Assembly: GCA_005885025.1 (NCBI GenBank)
Contig: VAYC01000029.1
Coordinates: 1-14,613 of the forward strand
Length of the DNA stretch: 14,613 nt
Direction of reading: 5' to 3'
From: Actinomycetota bacterium
GTDB taxonomy: Bacteria; Actinomycetota; UBA4738
Positions 1 through 7,360 of this stretch are shown in pieces. Position 1 is the first letter of the stretch; each line of letters begins with the position of its first letter. The notes beneath the pieces are model-generated. The model was not told the origin of the DNA, made no database searches, and was given only the letters and a program-made list of their open reading frames with translations. A program made the translations under genes and the position numbers.

Positions 1-225
1 TGGCTTCCGTCCCAGCGCATGTGGTTCACCGCCATCTCCCTGCACACCGCGGCCAAGAACGTGACGTACGACCTGTCCATCGACGGCGGCGGCCCGCCCG
101 CGCTGCGTGGGCCCTTGGCCAGCTCGATGTGGACCTGGTGGGCGGTCGGGGCGATCGCGGTCCTGGCCCTGGTTGCCGCAGTCGCGATGTGGCGCCCGGC
201 TCCTCCTCGGCTCGGAACCGCGTAA
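1..225 (+). CDS. C-terminal end of a membrane-anchored protein (partial)
   Basis: The reading frame is open from the first base of the window and stops at TAA (223-225), leaving 74 residues of a gene that begins upstream. The visible part has about 43 polar and mixed residues resembling the edge of a beta-rich extracytoplasmic domain. A single hydrophobic helix follows at about residues 44-64, then a short tail rich in proline and arginine. This is the usual layout of a protein held in the membrane by a C-terminal helix. I do not recognise the family. The gene converges on ilvE with only three bases between the two stop codons, and no terminator hairpin fits there. A start inside the window (ATG at 19) is possible but unlikely, because it would cut into the extracytoplasmic domain. 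Confidence 0.6.
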   Translation, partial: WLPSQRMWFTAISLHTAAKNVTYDLSIDGGGPPALRGPLASSMWTWWAVGAIAVLALVAAVAMWRPAPPRLGTA

Positions 226-228
226 CGG

Positions 229-1188
229 TTATCTGGAACGGTTCGCGTAGACCGGCGTCAGCCAGTCCATGAACTCCTCTACCTCGCCGTGGACCGCGGC
301 GAGGTAGAGGTCCTGGAGGGCGCGAGTGATCTCGCCCATCTTGCCCTCGCCGATGGCCCGGCCGTCGACCTTCGTCACCGGAGCGATCTGGACGCCCGTG
401 CCGCACAGGAAGATCTCGTCGGCGACGTAGAGCTCGGTGCGGTCGACCCGCCGCTCCACCACCGGAACCCCGAGCTTCGCAGCGAGCTCGAGAATGGCTC
501 CTCGCGTGATGCCGACCAGGATGTCGTCGGCGACCGCTGGAGTGACGAGCTTGCCGCTCATCACCAGGAAGATGTTGGCGGCGCTGCCCTCGGAGACGTG
601 CCCGTCGCCGGTGAGCAGGATGGCCTCGTCGAAGCCTGCCTCCTGGGCGTCGGCGATGGCCAGGGCGGCGTTGATGTAGCCGCCGGTCGCCTTGGCCCGG
701 GCGGGGATAGCGTTGTCGTCGTTGCGGCGCCAGCCCGAAACCGTCACGACCAGCCCGCGGGTGATGTCGAAGTACGCGCCCATCGGGGCGCTGAAGCAAC
801 AGAAGCCGTCCTGGAGATGGAGGAGACCGACCTTGATCACCGGCGAGGCTTTGTAGGCGATCGGACGAACGTACACGTCCTCCCGATAGCCGGTTCGCCG
901 AACGACCTCAATCGCGACGTCGCACAGCTGTTGTAAGTCGTGGCCGATGTCGATGCGGAACAGCCGGGTGGAGTTCAGCAATCGCTGGAAGTGCTTCTGG
1001 AGCTTGACGAGGTAGACCTCTTCTCGCTCGGAGTTCCAATACCCACGGATGCCCTCGAAGCATCCGGTCCCGTAGTTGAAGGCGTGCGTCGCGATGGAGA
1101 TCTTCGCCTCCTCCATCGGGACGAACCGCCGGTCGAGATACGCAATGCCTCGGGCGGGAAACCCCGCACCCGAGTGGCCTTCGCTCAT
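229..1188 (-). CDS. ilvE: Branched-chain amino acid aminotransferase (EC 2.6.1.42)
   Basis: A fold-type IV PLP enzyme of 319 residues, close to the usual IlvE length. It transfers the amino group between glutamate and the 2-keto acids of leucine, isoleucine and valine in the cytoplasm. The protein opens with the family pattern of a short strand, then 'HAFNYGTGCFEGIRGYW' (about 35-51). The PLP lysine is K166 in 'ARAKATGGYIN', followed by 'GHVSEGSAANIF' (about 196-207), which matches the phosphate-binding and omega-loop region, and 'LCGTGVQIAPV' near the C terminus. The frame is open to an ATG at 1230, but the ATG at 1188 is preferred: AAGGGAGCGGAG lies directly before it and homologues begin near this point. 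The gene diverges from the amidohydrolase at 1284. D-amino acid aminotransferase and aminodeoxychorismate lyase share the fold, but the length and 'GYWNSE' region favour IlvE. Confidence 0.93.
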   Translation of the reverse strand: MSEGHSGAGFPARGIAYLDRRFVPMEEAKISIATHAFNYGTGCFEGIRGYWNSEREEVYLVKLQKHFQRLLNSTRLFRIDIGHDLQQLCDVAIEVVRRTGYREDVYVRPIAYKASPVIKVGLLHLQDGFCCFSAPMGAYFDITRGLVVTVSGWRRNDDNAIPARAKATGGYINAALAIADAQEAGFDEAILLTGDGHVSEGSAANIFLVMSGKLVTPAVADDILVGITRGAILELAAKLGVPVVERRVDRTELYVADEIFLCGTGVQIAPVTKVDGRAIGEGKMGEITRALQDLYLAAVHGEVEEFMDWLTPVYANRSR

Positions 1189-1225
1189 CTCCGCTCCCTT
1201 TCGGCCGCCGGCAGCGTCGGGGGCA

Positions 1226-1231
1226 AGCATA
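1226..1231 (-). promoter_or_regulatory. Candidate -10 element for ilvE
   Basis: On the minus strand this reads TATGCT, a TAnnnT-type -10 hexamer, in the 95-base divergent gap between ilvE and the amidohydrolase gene. It would start transcription near 1219, giving a leader of about 30 bases. No good -35 box is found 16-18 bases further out, so the call is weak. Confidence 0.3.
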
Positions 1232-1283
1232 CGCGGGGGAACCCGGGTCGCGGATGCCCGCCGTCCCGTGCAGAATCCTTACC

Positions 1284-2441
1284 ATGCTGAGCGAACTCGA
1301 GGCGCTTCCCCTCGTGGATCATCACTGCCACGGCGTGACTCGCCAGCTGCCCGACCGCAAGGCTTTCGAGAACCTGATCTACGAAGGCTTCGAGCCTCTC
1401 CCGGGAGGTCACTCTCATTTCGACGCTCCGGTGGGCCTGGCCATCCGCCGGTGGTGCGCTCCCGTGCTGGACCTCGAACCCTTGGCGTCGCCCGAGGACT
1501 ACCTTGCCCGCAGAGAGATGCTCGGGGCGGACGAAGTCAACGGGCGATTCCTGAAGGGCGCAGGCCTCGAGGCGCTGTTAGTCGACTCCGGCTACCGGTC
1601 GGAGGAGCTCGTCGATTTTGGAGGGATGGGGGCGCTCGCCGAAGCCCCGGCCGGGGAAGTCGTGAGGCTCGAAGCAGTGGCCGAGGAGGTAGCGGCCGGC
1701 GGGATCGACGCCGCCCGCTACCCGGAGAACTTCCGGGAGGCCTTGGAGCGCCGAGCCGAACACGCCGTGGGGCTCAAGACGATCGTGGCCTACCGGGGCG
1801 GGTTCGCCTTCGACCCATCACCGCCCTCGAGGCAGGACGTGGTCCGGGCGGCAGGGGGGTGGTTGAAGGAGCAGAAGGGCTCAGCCCTACGGCTCACCGA
1901 TCAGATCCTGCTGCGGTTCGGCATCTGGACGGGCGCGGGCTTGGCCCGACAGCGAGGGTTCCCCTTGCAGATCCATTCCGGCTTCGGCGATCCGGACCTC
2001 ACGATGCACCTGGCCAACCCCACGCTGCTCACTGACCTGGTCCGGGAGTTCCAACGGCTGCCGGTGAACGTGGTCTTCCTGCACTGCTATCCATACCATC
2101 GCGAGGCCGGCTACCTCGCTTCGGTGTTCCCACACGTCCATTTCGACCTGGGGAGCGCGCTGAACTATCTAGGGCCGAGCGCCGGCCGGTTGATGGCCGA
2201 AGCGCTCGAGCTGGCGCCGTTCACCAAGCAGCTCTACTCCTCCGATGCCTTCGGCCTGCCCGAGCTCTACTTCCTGGGGGCCCTCCTGTTTCGCCGCACG
2301 CTGGGGTCTGTCCTGGAGCGCTGGATCGCAGAGGGCGAGTGCTCGGAGACAGACGCGAAAAGGATCGTTGGCTTGATCGGGCGGGAGAACGCCGAACGCA
2401 TCTATCCGCTGGGCTTCGACAATCGGAGGCAGCGGCACTAA
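1284..2441 (+). CDS. FluG/nodulin-type amidohydrolase
   Basis: A 385-residue TIM-barrel amidohydrolase of the family that forms the N-terminal half of fungal FluG and plant NodGS. Visible motifs are the metal-binding 'DHHCH' at 12-16, K165 in 'VGLKTIVAYRGG' (a candidate bridging lysine), H231 in 'LQIHSGFGDPDL', H267 and H272 in 'LHCYPYHREAGYL', and D321 in 'YSSDAFGLPELY'. The metal set therefore looks complete. The expected reaction is hydrolysis of an amide or C-N bond in the cytoplasm; the substrate cannot be read from sequence. The frame opens at ATG 1254, but ATG 1284 puts the metal motif at the expected distance from the N terminus. Neither start has a clear Shine-Dalgarno; CAGAAT at 1271-1276, seven bases before the 1284 ATG, would suit a leaderless message. 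It is followed after 78 bases by the permease and lies in the same locus as a FluG-type ligase (4762-6138). Confidence 0.88.
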   Translation: MLSELEALPLVDHHCHGVTRQLPDRKAFENLIYEGFEPLPGGHSHFDAPVGLAIRRWCAPVLDLEPLASPEDYLARREMLGADEVNGRFLKGAGLEALLVDSGYRSEELVDFGGMGALAEAPAGEVVRLEAVAEEVAAGGIDAARYPENFREALERRAEHAVGLKTIVAYRGGFAFDPSPPSRQDVVRAAGGWLKEQKGSALRLTDQILLRFGIWTGAGLARQRGFPLQIHSGFGDPDLTMHLANPTLLTDLVREFQRLPVNVVFLHCYPYHREAGYLASVFPHVHFDLGSALNYLGPSAGRLMAEALELAPFTKQLYSSDAFGLPELYFLGALLFRRTLGSVLERWIAEGECSETDAKRIVGLIGRENAERIYPLGFDNRRQRH

Positions 2442-2519
2442 AGTTCGAGCCGCATCAGTCAGGGTAGGGGCGGCCTGTCCCGGCCTTGGGCTGCCCCTCT
2501 GGCGAGGGGGTGAAGGGGA

Positions 2520-4040
2520 ATGCAGTCCTCGGGCGCAGGCGCCGTCGGGGCCAAAGCCGCCGACGACCGCACGTTGGTCTCGGAGCAGATCGCTCCGGTC
2601 CTGCTGGGCAGGGTCCTGAACTCGTTCGACATGGTGGTCATCTTCGTGGCCATCGTGCTGTTCATCATCAACTCCTCGACGATCCAGACGGCGGGACCGT
2701 CTGCCTTCATCTACTGGGGGCTCGGGTTCCTCACGTTCCTCATCCCCGGGGCCTTCGTCACGGCGCACCTGGGGCGGATGTTTCCTGAAGAGGGTTCGAT
2801 CTACGTCTGGAGTCACAAGGCCCTCGGACCTTTCTGGGGCTTCTACGCCGGGTTCCTTGCCTGGTGGCCTGGGATCCTCGTGCTCCTCCTGACCGGGAGC
2901 GCCTCCGTCACGATCATCCAGACCCTGTGGCCAGGAATGCTGACACCAGCTTGGCAACAGGCCCTGGTGATCCTCGGGATCGTCTGGTTCTCGGCCATCC
3001 TGTCCGTGCAGCGGTTCCGGCTCACCCAGAACTACGTGAACTTCCAGTTCGTGTTCTACGCGGGAGCCGTCTTCCTTATCGGCCTGTCAGGCATCATCTG
3101 GCTGGCCAACGGCCACCACGTGGCCAATTCGTTCGCGCTCGAGCACTGGAAGCTCCACGCGTTCGGCGCCGGGAAGAACTGGGAATTCTTTGGAGTCGTC
3201 GTCCTGGCCCTTCTCGGAATTGAGGTCCCCCTGAACATGGGCGTGGAGGTGAAGAGCGAGCGATCGATCACGCGTTACCTCTTCTGGGGCTCGATCGTGG
3301 TGATGGTGGCCTACCTGTGGACCACCTGGGGCAACATGGTGGTGGTCCCGCTCAAGGACAACAACCCCACCACCGGTGTGATCCAGACGGTCCAGATCGC
3401 GATCAACCACACGCTGGGGTCATTCGTCGGGGTGGTGCTCCTGTGGTTTTTCATCTCCAACACCGCCGTGTACAACTACTCCTTCGCCAGGCTGTTGTTC
3501 GTCTCCGGTCTTGAACGACGGATGCCTCGGGCGATGGCCCGGGTCAATCCGAGGACGCGGGTCCCGGACGTCGCGGTCTTCGTTCAGAGCATCATCGCCA
3601 GCATCCTCGTGCTGGCCCTGTTCATGCGCCCCAAGACTCCCAGCCACCTCGCGACGAAGGTCTATCTAGCCCTCCTCGCCGCCATCACGGTGGTCTGGTG
3701 CGCCTCCATGGTGCTCCTCTTCCTCGATATCTTCTTCGTTCGCCGCTGGTACCCGGAGAAGTTCGAGCAGGTCCGGCTGGTTCCGCTGTGGGTGCTCAAC
3801 GTGTCGGGAGTCGTCGGGTTGCTGTTCTCGCTCTTCGGGGGCCTGGTGCTCTTCGACACCTTCTTCGCGCCGGCAGGCCTGTTCACGCTGGGCGAATGGC
3901 GGTTGTGGCTGGGCTCGTTGGTGGCCGGATCGCTCCTCGTCGGGATCCTGATCTACGCGATCTCCGAGGTCGCCAGGAAGCGAAATCCGGCCCCAGCCGT
4001 CGGGGCCGGCGCGGGCGGAGGCGGGAGCGGCTCGAGCTGA
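2520..4040 (+). CDS. APC-superfamily amino acid/amine permease
   Basis: An integral membrane protein of 506 residues with about 12 hydrophobic segments, the standard size and topology of the amino acid-polyamine-organocation family. The second and third segments carry the family signature around 'MFPEEGSIYVWSHKALGPF', and the unwound first helix around 'LNSFDMVVIFVAIVLF' fits the usual substrate site. It probably imports an amino acid, polyamine or related amine by cation symport; specificity is not readable. The start ATG follows GGTGAAGGGGA, an excellent ribosome site. The C terminus is a low-complexity Ala/Gly/Ser tail. The gene lies between the amidohydrolase and the amidotransferase, overlaps the latter by four bases (CTGA), and is therefore likely co-transcribed with both. 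Placement beside a gamma-glutamyl ligase recalls PuuP in putrescine use. Confidence 0.9.
   Translation: MQSSGAGAVGAKAADDRTLVSEQIAPVLLGRVLNSFDMVVIFVAIVLFIINSSTIQTAGPSAFIYWGLGFLTFLIPGAFVTAHLGRMFPEEGSIYVWSHKALGPFWGFYAGFLAWWPGILVLLLTGSASVTIIQTLWPGMLTPAWQQALVILGIVWFSAILSVQRFRLTQNYVNFQFVFYAGAVFLIGLSGIIWLANGHHVANSFALEHWKLHAFGAGKNWEFFGVVVLALLGIEVPLNMGVEVKSERSITRYLFWGSIVVMVAYLWTTWGNMVVVPLKDNNPTTGVIQTVQIAINHTLGSFVGVVLLWFFISNTAVYNYSFARLLFVSGLERRMPRAMARVNPRTRVPDVAVFVQSIIASILVLALFMRPKTPSHLATKVYLALLAAITVVWCASMVLLFLDIFFVRRWYPEKFEQVRLVPLWVLNVSGVVGLLFSLFGGLVLFDTFFAPAGLFTLGEWRLWLGSLVAGSLLVGILIYAISEVARKRNPAPAVGAGAGGGGSGSS
4017..4027 (+). promoter_or_regulatory. Ribosome binding site supporting a CTG start
   Basis: GGAGGCGGGAG lies inside the last codons of the permease gene. 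Its GGGAG part (4023-4027) ends nine bases before CTG 4037. No ATG, GTG or TTG in the amidotransferase frame lies at a usable distance, so this site is the main argument for non-canonical initiation there. Confidence 0.45.
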
Positions 4041-4756
4041 AGCCGCTGCTCTGCGTCCGCCACGAGCAGGGTGACACCCTCGGCGTGGCTCGTGCGGCGT
4101 TCCAGGATGAGGGGATCCCGGTGGCGGTGCTGGACGCCTGGGACGCGCGTGCCGATTGGCCGGGGCTCGACGAGGTGGCGGGCGTGCTCGCGCTGGGTGG
4201 GGCGATGAACGTCGACCAAGTCGCGGACTTCCCCTTCCTGGCCCGCGAGCGCGACCTGCTGCGCGAAGCCCTCGCCCGCGGGGTCCCGGTGTTCGGCGTG
4301 TGCCTGGGGGCCCAGCTCGTGGCGAGGGCCCTGGACGAACCGGTGGTCCGGGCCCCAGCCAGGAACATCGGCTTCCTGCCCATCTCTCCAACGGCCGAGG
4401 CGTCGGCCGATCCGGTGTTCTCGGTCTTTGCGGCCGGCGACGTGGCCTTCCACTGGAACGAGGACACCTGCGCGCTTCCTCCGGGCGCCGTCCTGATGGC
4501 GACCGGCCAGGACAAATCGGTGGAGGCCTACCGAGCCGCCCCGGTAGCGTGGGCCACGTTGTTCCACCCCGAGATCGACGGCCCCGAGCTGCAGGGCTGG
4601 TTCCGCGAGGTGGGGGCGGATCTGCCGCGGGTGTGGGGGAGGAGCGCCGAGGAACTCACTGCCGAGGCGCGAACCTACCTGGACGGCCACCAACGCCGGG
4701 GTCGCGAGCTGTTCCGGCGCTTCGGCCGCCAAGTGAAGAAAGCCCGGGCGGCCTGA
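4037..4756 (+). CDS. Class I glutamine amidotransferase-like hydrolase
   Basis: A 239-residue single-domain protein of the GATase1 fold. The nucleophile elbow is 'GVCLGAQL' with C89, and the partner residues are H177 and E179 in 'LFHPEID', so the Cys-His-Glu triad is intact. Members of this group either supply ammonia to a synthase or hydrolyse gamma-glutamyl bonds, as PuuD does for gamma-glutamyl-GABA and AtdA2 for gamma-glutamylanilide. With no synthase domain fused, and a GS-like ligase next door, the hydrolase role is the better guess. The first core strand begins at 'KPLLCVRHEQ', and the only initiation codon that keeps it is CTG 4037, overlapping the permease stop as CTGA with a Shine-Dalgarno nine bases upstream. 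A GTG near 4085 would delete that strand. The frame stays open upstream inside the permease gene, but that stretch does not resemble protein. Start uncertain; gene itself secure. Confidence 0.85.
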   Translation: MKPLLCVRHEQGDTLGVARAAFQDEGIPVAVLDAWDARADWPGLDEVAGVLALGGAMNVDQVADFPFLARERDLLREALARGVPVFGVCLGAQLVARALDEPVVRAPARNIGFLPISPTAEASADPVFSVFAAGDVAFHWNEDTCALPPGAVLMATGQDKSVEAYRAAPVAWATLFHPEIDGPELQGWFREVGADLPRVWGRSAEELTAEARTYLDGHQRRGRELFRRFGRQVKKARAA

Positions 4757-4761
4757 CCGAC

Positions 4762-6138
4762 CTAGTAGCGCCAGCGGTGGGCCTCGACGACCTCCTCTGG
4801 GGTCTTGTCGGCGAACGCCGCCACCTCGCCTCGGCGCACGGCCACGAACGCGTTGAACAGCACGTCACCCATGGCCTCTCGAAGCACATCGGACTTCTCC
4901 AAATGGTTGACAGCCTCCTCCAGCGATTCGGGCAGCCGACGAACGCCCAACCGCTCCTGCTCCTCCGAAGAGAGGGTTCCCGGGTCGACCGTGACCTCCG
5001 GCGGCAGGCGGAGGTTGCGCTCCATCCCCGACAGGCCTGCGGCGATGATCGCGCCCGCCACCAGGTACGGATTCGAGCTCTCGTCGAAACATTTCACCTC
5101 CGTGTTGGCCGCGGTGTCCCGCGTTCCCACCATGCCCGTCACGAACCGAACGGCGGCCTCGCGGTTTTCCCGGCCCCAGCAGGCGAATGCCCCTGCCCAA
5201 TGGTGAGGCACGAGCCGAAGGTAGCTGGCCACGCTGGATGACCCGACGGCGACCAGCGCGGGAAGCTCCTCGAGCACACCGGCGACGAACGCCTCGGCGC
5301 GATCGGTCATCCCGTGCGGACCCTTGCCGCCGGCGAACAGGTTCCGGGTGTCCTCCCACAGGCTGAAGTGGATGTGCCCCCCGTTGCCGACCTCACCGAG
5401 GATGGCCACCGGGGCGAACGAGCTCTTGTAGCCGTGTCGAGCGGACACGCCGCGGATGGTCTGTCGGACGAGCACGTTGGTGTCGGCCGCCCCCACGGGA
5501 TCCTGTGGCGCCACCGAGATCTCGACCTGACCGGTCGCGTATTCGGGATGGAACTGCTCGACGCCGACGCCCTCCTCCTCCAGAGCGGCGATGAGGTCGC
5601 GGGCGAAGTCGGAGATCTCCGAGAGGACCGCAGCGCTGTAGGCGGGCCCGCGGTGGATCGGGGTCGCGTCCTTTGCGTCGACCGTGGCCACGAACCACTC
5701 GAGCTCAAAGGCCAGGCGCATGGCGATGCCTCGCTCGGCGAGCCGTTCGGTCATCCGGCCGGCAAACGTCCGCTGACAGCATGGGAAGACCTCGCCTTCC
5801 TGCGTGTACTGGTCCGTGGGGGCCCAGGCCCATCCCGGTTGGGCAGCCAGCGGCCGCAGCATGAACGTGTCGGGCATGAGGCGGAGATCGCCGACCGGTC
5901 CTCCCAGATCGGCGCTGCTGGTGAAGTCGTCGTTCACCAGGTGGACGTCGAAGATCGGAGAGAGCCCGATCCCGAACTGCGCGGCTCGTTCCAGGCGCGA
6001 CACCGGCACGGTCTTGACCAGCGTGATGCCGGAGTTGTCGACGTTCGTGAGGGCGACGGCTCGGATTCCCTGTTTGGTCAGGGACTTGGTCAGCTCGCGC
6101 GCTCGCTCCACTCTGGCGGAGACGACGTCGGCCTGCAT
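4762..6138 (-). CDS. Glutamine synthetase-like ligase, FluG/NodGS type
   Basis: A 458-residue GS type I-fold protein. ATP-dependent ligases of this fold join an amine or ammonia to the gamma-carboxyl of glutamate. The beta-Grasp domain occupies about 1-105. Metal and nucleotide motifs follow: 'FELEWF' (E145, E147), E199 and E206 in 'FHPEYATGQVEIS', and 'GNGGHIHFSLW' (H255, H257). The stretch 'HHWAGAFACWGRENREAAVR' (312-331) and 'NTEVKCFDESSNPYL' (345-359) match FluG/NodGS rather than GlnA: where GlnA has R-x-E-x-R, this protein has N-T-E-V-K. That favours a substrate other than ammonia, such as an amine. The adenylylation motif of regulated GlnA is not seen. ATG 6138 is chosen over 6270 because GGAGAAGGAGGGGGA directly precedes it. 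It follows the beta-propeller gene after 34 bases and converges with the amidotransferase gene, five bases between stops. Confidence 0.88.
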   Translation of the reverse strand: MQADVVSARVERARELTKSLTKQGIRAVALTNVDNSGITLVKTVPVSRLERAAQFGIGLSPIFDVHLVNDDFTSSADLGGPVGDLRLMPDTFMLRPLAAQPGWAWAPTDQYTQEGEVFPCCQRTFAGRMTERLAERGIAMRLAFELEWFVATVDAKDATPIHRGPAYSAAVLSEISDFARDLIAALEEEGVGVEQFHPEYATGQVEISVAPQDPVGAADTNVLVRQTIRGVSARHGYKSSFAPVAILGEVGNGGHIHFSLWEDTRNLFAGGKGPHGMTDRAEAFVAGVLEELPALVAVGSSSVASYLRLVPHHWAGAFACWGRENREAAVRFVTGMVGTRDTAANTEVKCFDESSNPYLVAGAIIAAGLSGMERNLRLPPEVTVDPGTLSSEEQERLGVRRLPESLEEAVNHLEKSDVLREAMGDVLFNAFVAVRRGEVAAFADKTPEEVVEAHRWRY

Positions 6139-6172
6139 TCCCCCTCCTTCTCCGAGAGGAGGAAAGCGTATC

Positions 6173-7360
6173 TCAGGACCCTGCGGGAACGTCAGCCAGA
6201 ACGAAGTGGAGGATGGAGGTCGCTCCCGCCGAGATCCAGACGTCCTGTCCATCGACGGCCATGCTCCCACCGATGTCTCCGAGGTTCTCGGTCAGGGCGA
6301 CCACTCGGCCGTCGGAGTCGATCTGCGCGATGGACGACTGTCCGAGCATGGCCACCAGGCCAGTCCCGCGAGCATCGGCCGTGGTCACCTCCTGGATCGG
6401 GATGAGCCTTCGAATGGCACCGCTCTGAGGATCGACCTTCCGGACCCCCGAGGAGTACACCATCCACACGGCCTGGTCGTCGGCCGAGACGATGAAGCCC
6501 TGGTCGGGCAACCCAGGGACGCTTGCTCGGCCCAGCGCTGAGAGTGAGTTGGGGTCCAGACGGTAGAGCGTCGATCGCGCCGCGTTGCCGGCAACGACCC
6601 ACAGTCCCCCCCAACCGAGGGCCAGAGAACCCACGCTGCCCGGCCCGATGGGGGCCGGCGCGATCCCTGGAACCATGAACGTCGATCTTGTCGCCAGCGT
6701 GACGGGATCGAGGCGGAGGACCCGGTCGGAGAGAGCGACCCACACGGAGTCCGGGGAGGCGACGATGCCGAGGACATTGTCGTCGAGCGTGATCTTCGCA
6801 GTGGGCTTCAGCGTGTTCGCGTCGATCCGGATCAGCTCGTCCTTGTCGTTGGTGAACCGGTGGATCACTTCGGTGCCGAGGTAGACGGCTTCGGAGGTAG
6901 CGGCAATCCGCCCAATGTAGCGGCTGCGGTTGTCTCGGATGCGGACCGTCGTCATCGAACCATCGCGTTCGATCCGAGCCATGGTGTAGGCCTTTTCCGT
7001 GTCCTGCCGGATGGCAAAGAGCTTCCCGTCGGCTGCAGCAAGGATGGTGGCGTCGAAATGGATCGTCCCCACGACTTCACCGGCCGAGGGCAGTTTGGCC
7101 GGGGAAGGGGTCGGGCCCGGAGTGATCGTGCTCGAGGGGGTCGGCGACGGCGCCACCGGCTTGGCGCTGCCCAGGGGGAGGACGCGGATCAGGACCAGGA
7201 TGGCCAGGGCGGCCACCCCCACAGCGATGGCGAGGGCCGTGACCCGGCCCCACGGCGACCGAGGGGGCGGCTCGCCGGGCTCCCGCGTCAGGACGTCGGG
7301 CCACAGGTCGGGCGCGGCGATACGGTCGGCGGGCTGGAATCGAGTTCGAAGGTCAGGCAT
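6173..7360 (-). CDS. Sigma-linked single-pass membrane beta-propeller protein
   Basis: A 395-residue protein with a cytoplasmic N terminus of about 38 residues, one membrane helix (about 39-62), a Pro/Ser/Thr-rich linker (about 66-92), and a long repetitive outer domain. The outer domain carries recurring 'VYLGTE', 'VWVALSDRVLRLD', 'LWVVAG...LYRLD' and 'VWISAG' strands typical of NHL/WD-like propellers. Its start ATG lies within the last codons of the sigma gene (eight-base overlap, ATGCCTGA) with GGAGG six bases upstream, so translation is almost certainly coupled. Position and topology suggest an anti-sigma or sensor partner: the N-terminal tail could hold the sigma factor and the propeller could sense an outside signal. 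It has no zinc-type anti-sigma motif (HxxxCxxC), so that role is inference from context. The propeller could instead have a structural or binding role. Confidence 0.78.
   Translation of the reverse strand: MPDLRTRFQPADRIAAPDLWPDVLTREPGEPPPRSPWGRVTALAIAVGVAALAILVLIRVLPLGSAKPVAPSPTPSSTITPGPTPSPAKLPSAGEVVGTIHFDATILAAADGKLFAIRQDTEKAYTMARIERDGSMTTVRIRDNRSRYIGRIAATSEAVYLGTEVIHRFTNDKDELIRIDANTLKPTAKITLDDNVLGIVASPDSVWVALSDRVLRLDPVTLATRSTFMVPGIAPAPIGPGSVGSLALGWGGLWVVAGNAARSTLYRLDPNSLSALGRASVPGLPDQGFIVSADDQAVWMVYSSGVRKVDPQSGAIRRLIPIQEVTTADARGTGLVAMLGQSSIAQIDSDGRVVALTENLGDIGGSMAVDGQDVWISAGATSILHFVLADVPAGS

Noticed and set aside
4156..5241. 361-codon plus-strand frame across the amidotransferase/ligase junction, and a similar one at 5314-6405
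   Set aside because: Both overlap well-supported genes in other frames or on the other strand, and give Arg/Gly/Pro-rich products without recognisable domains.
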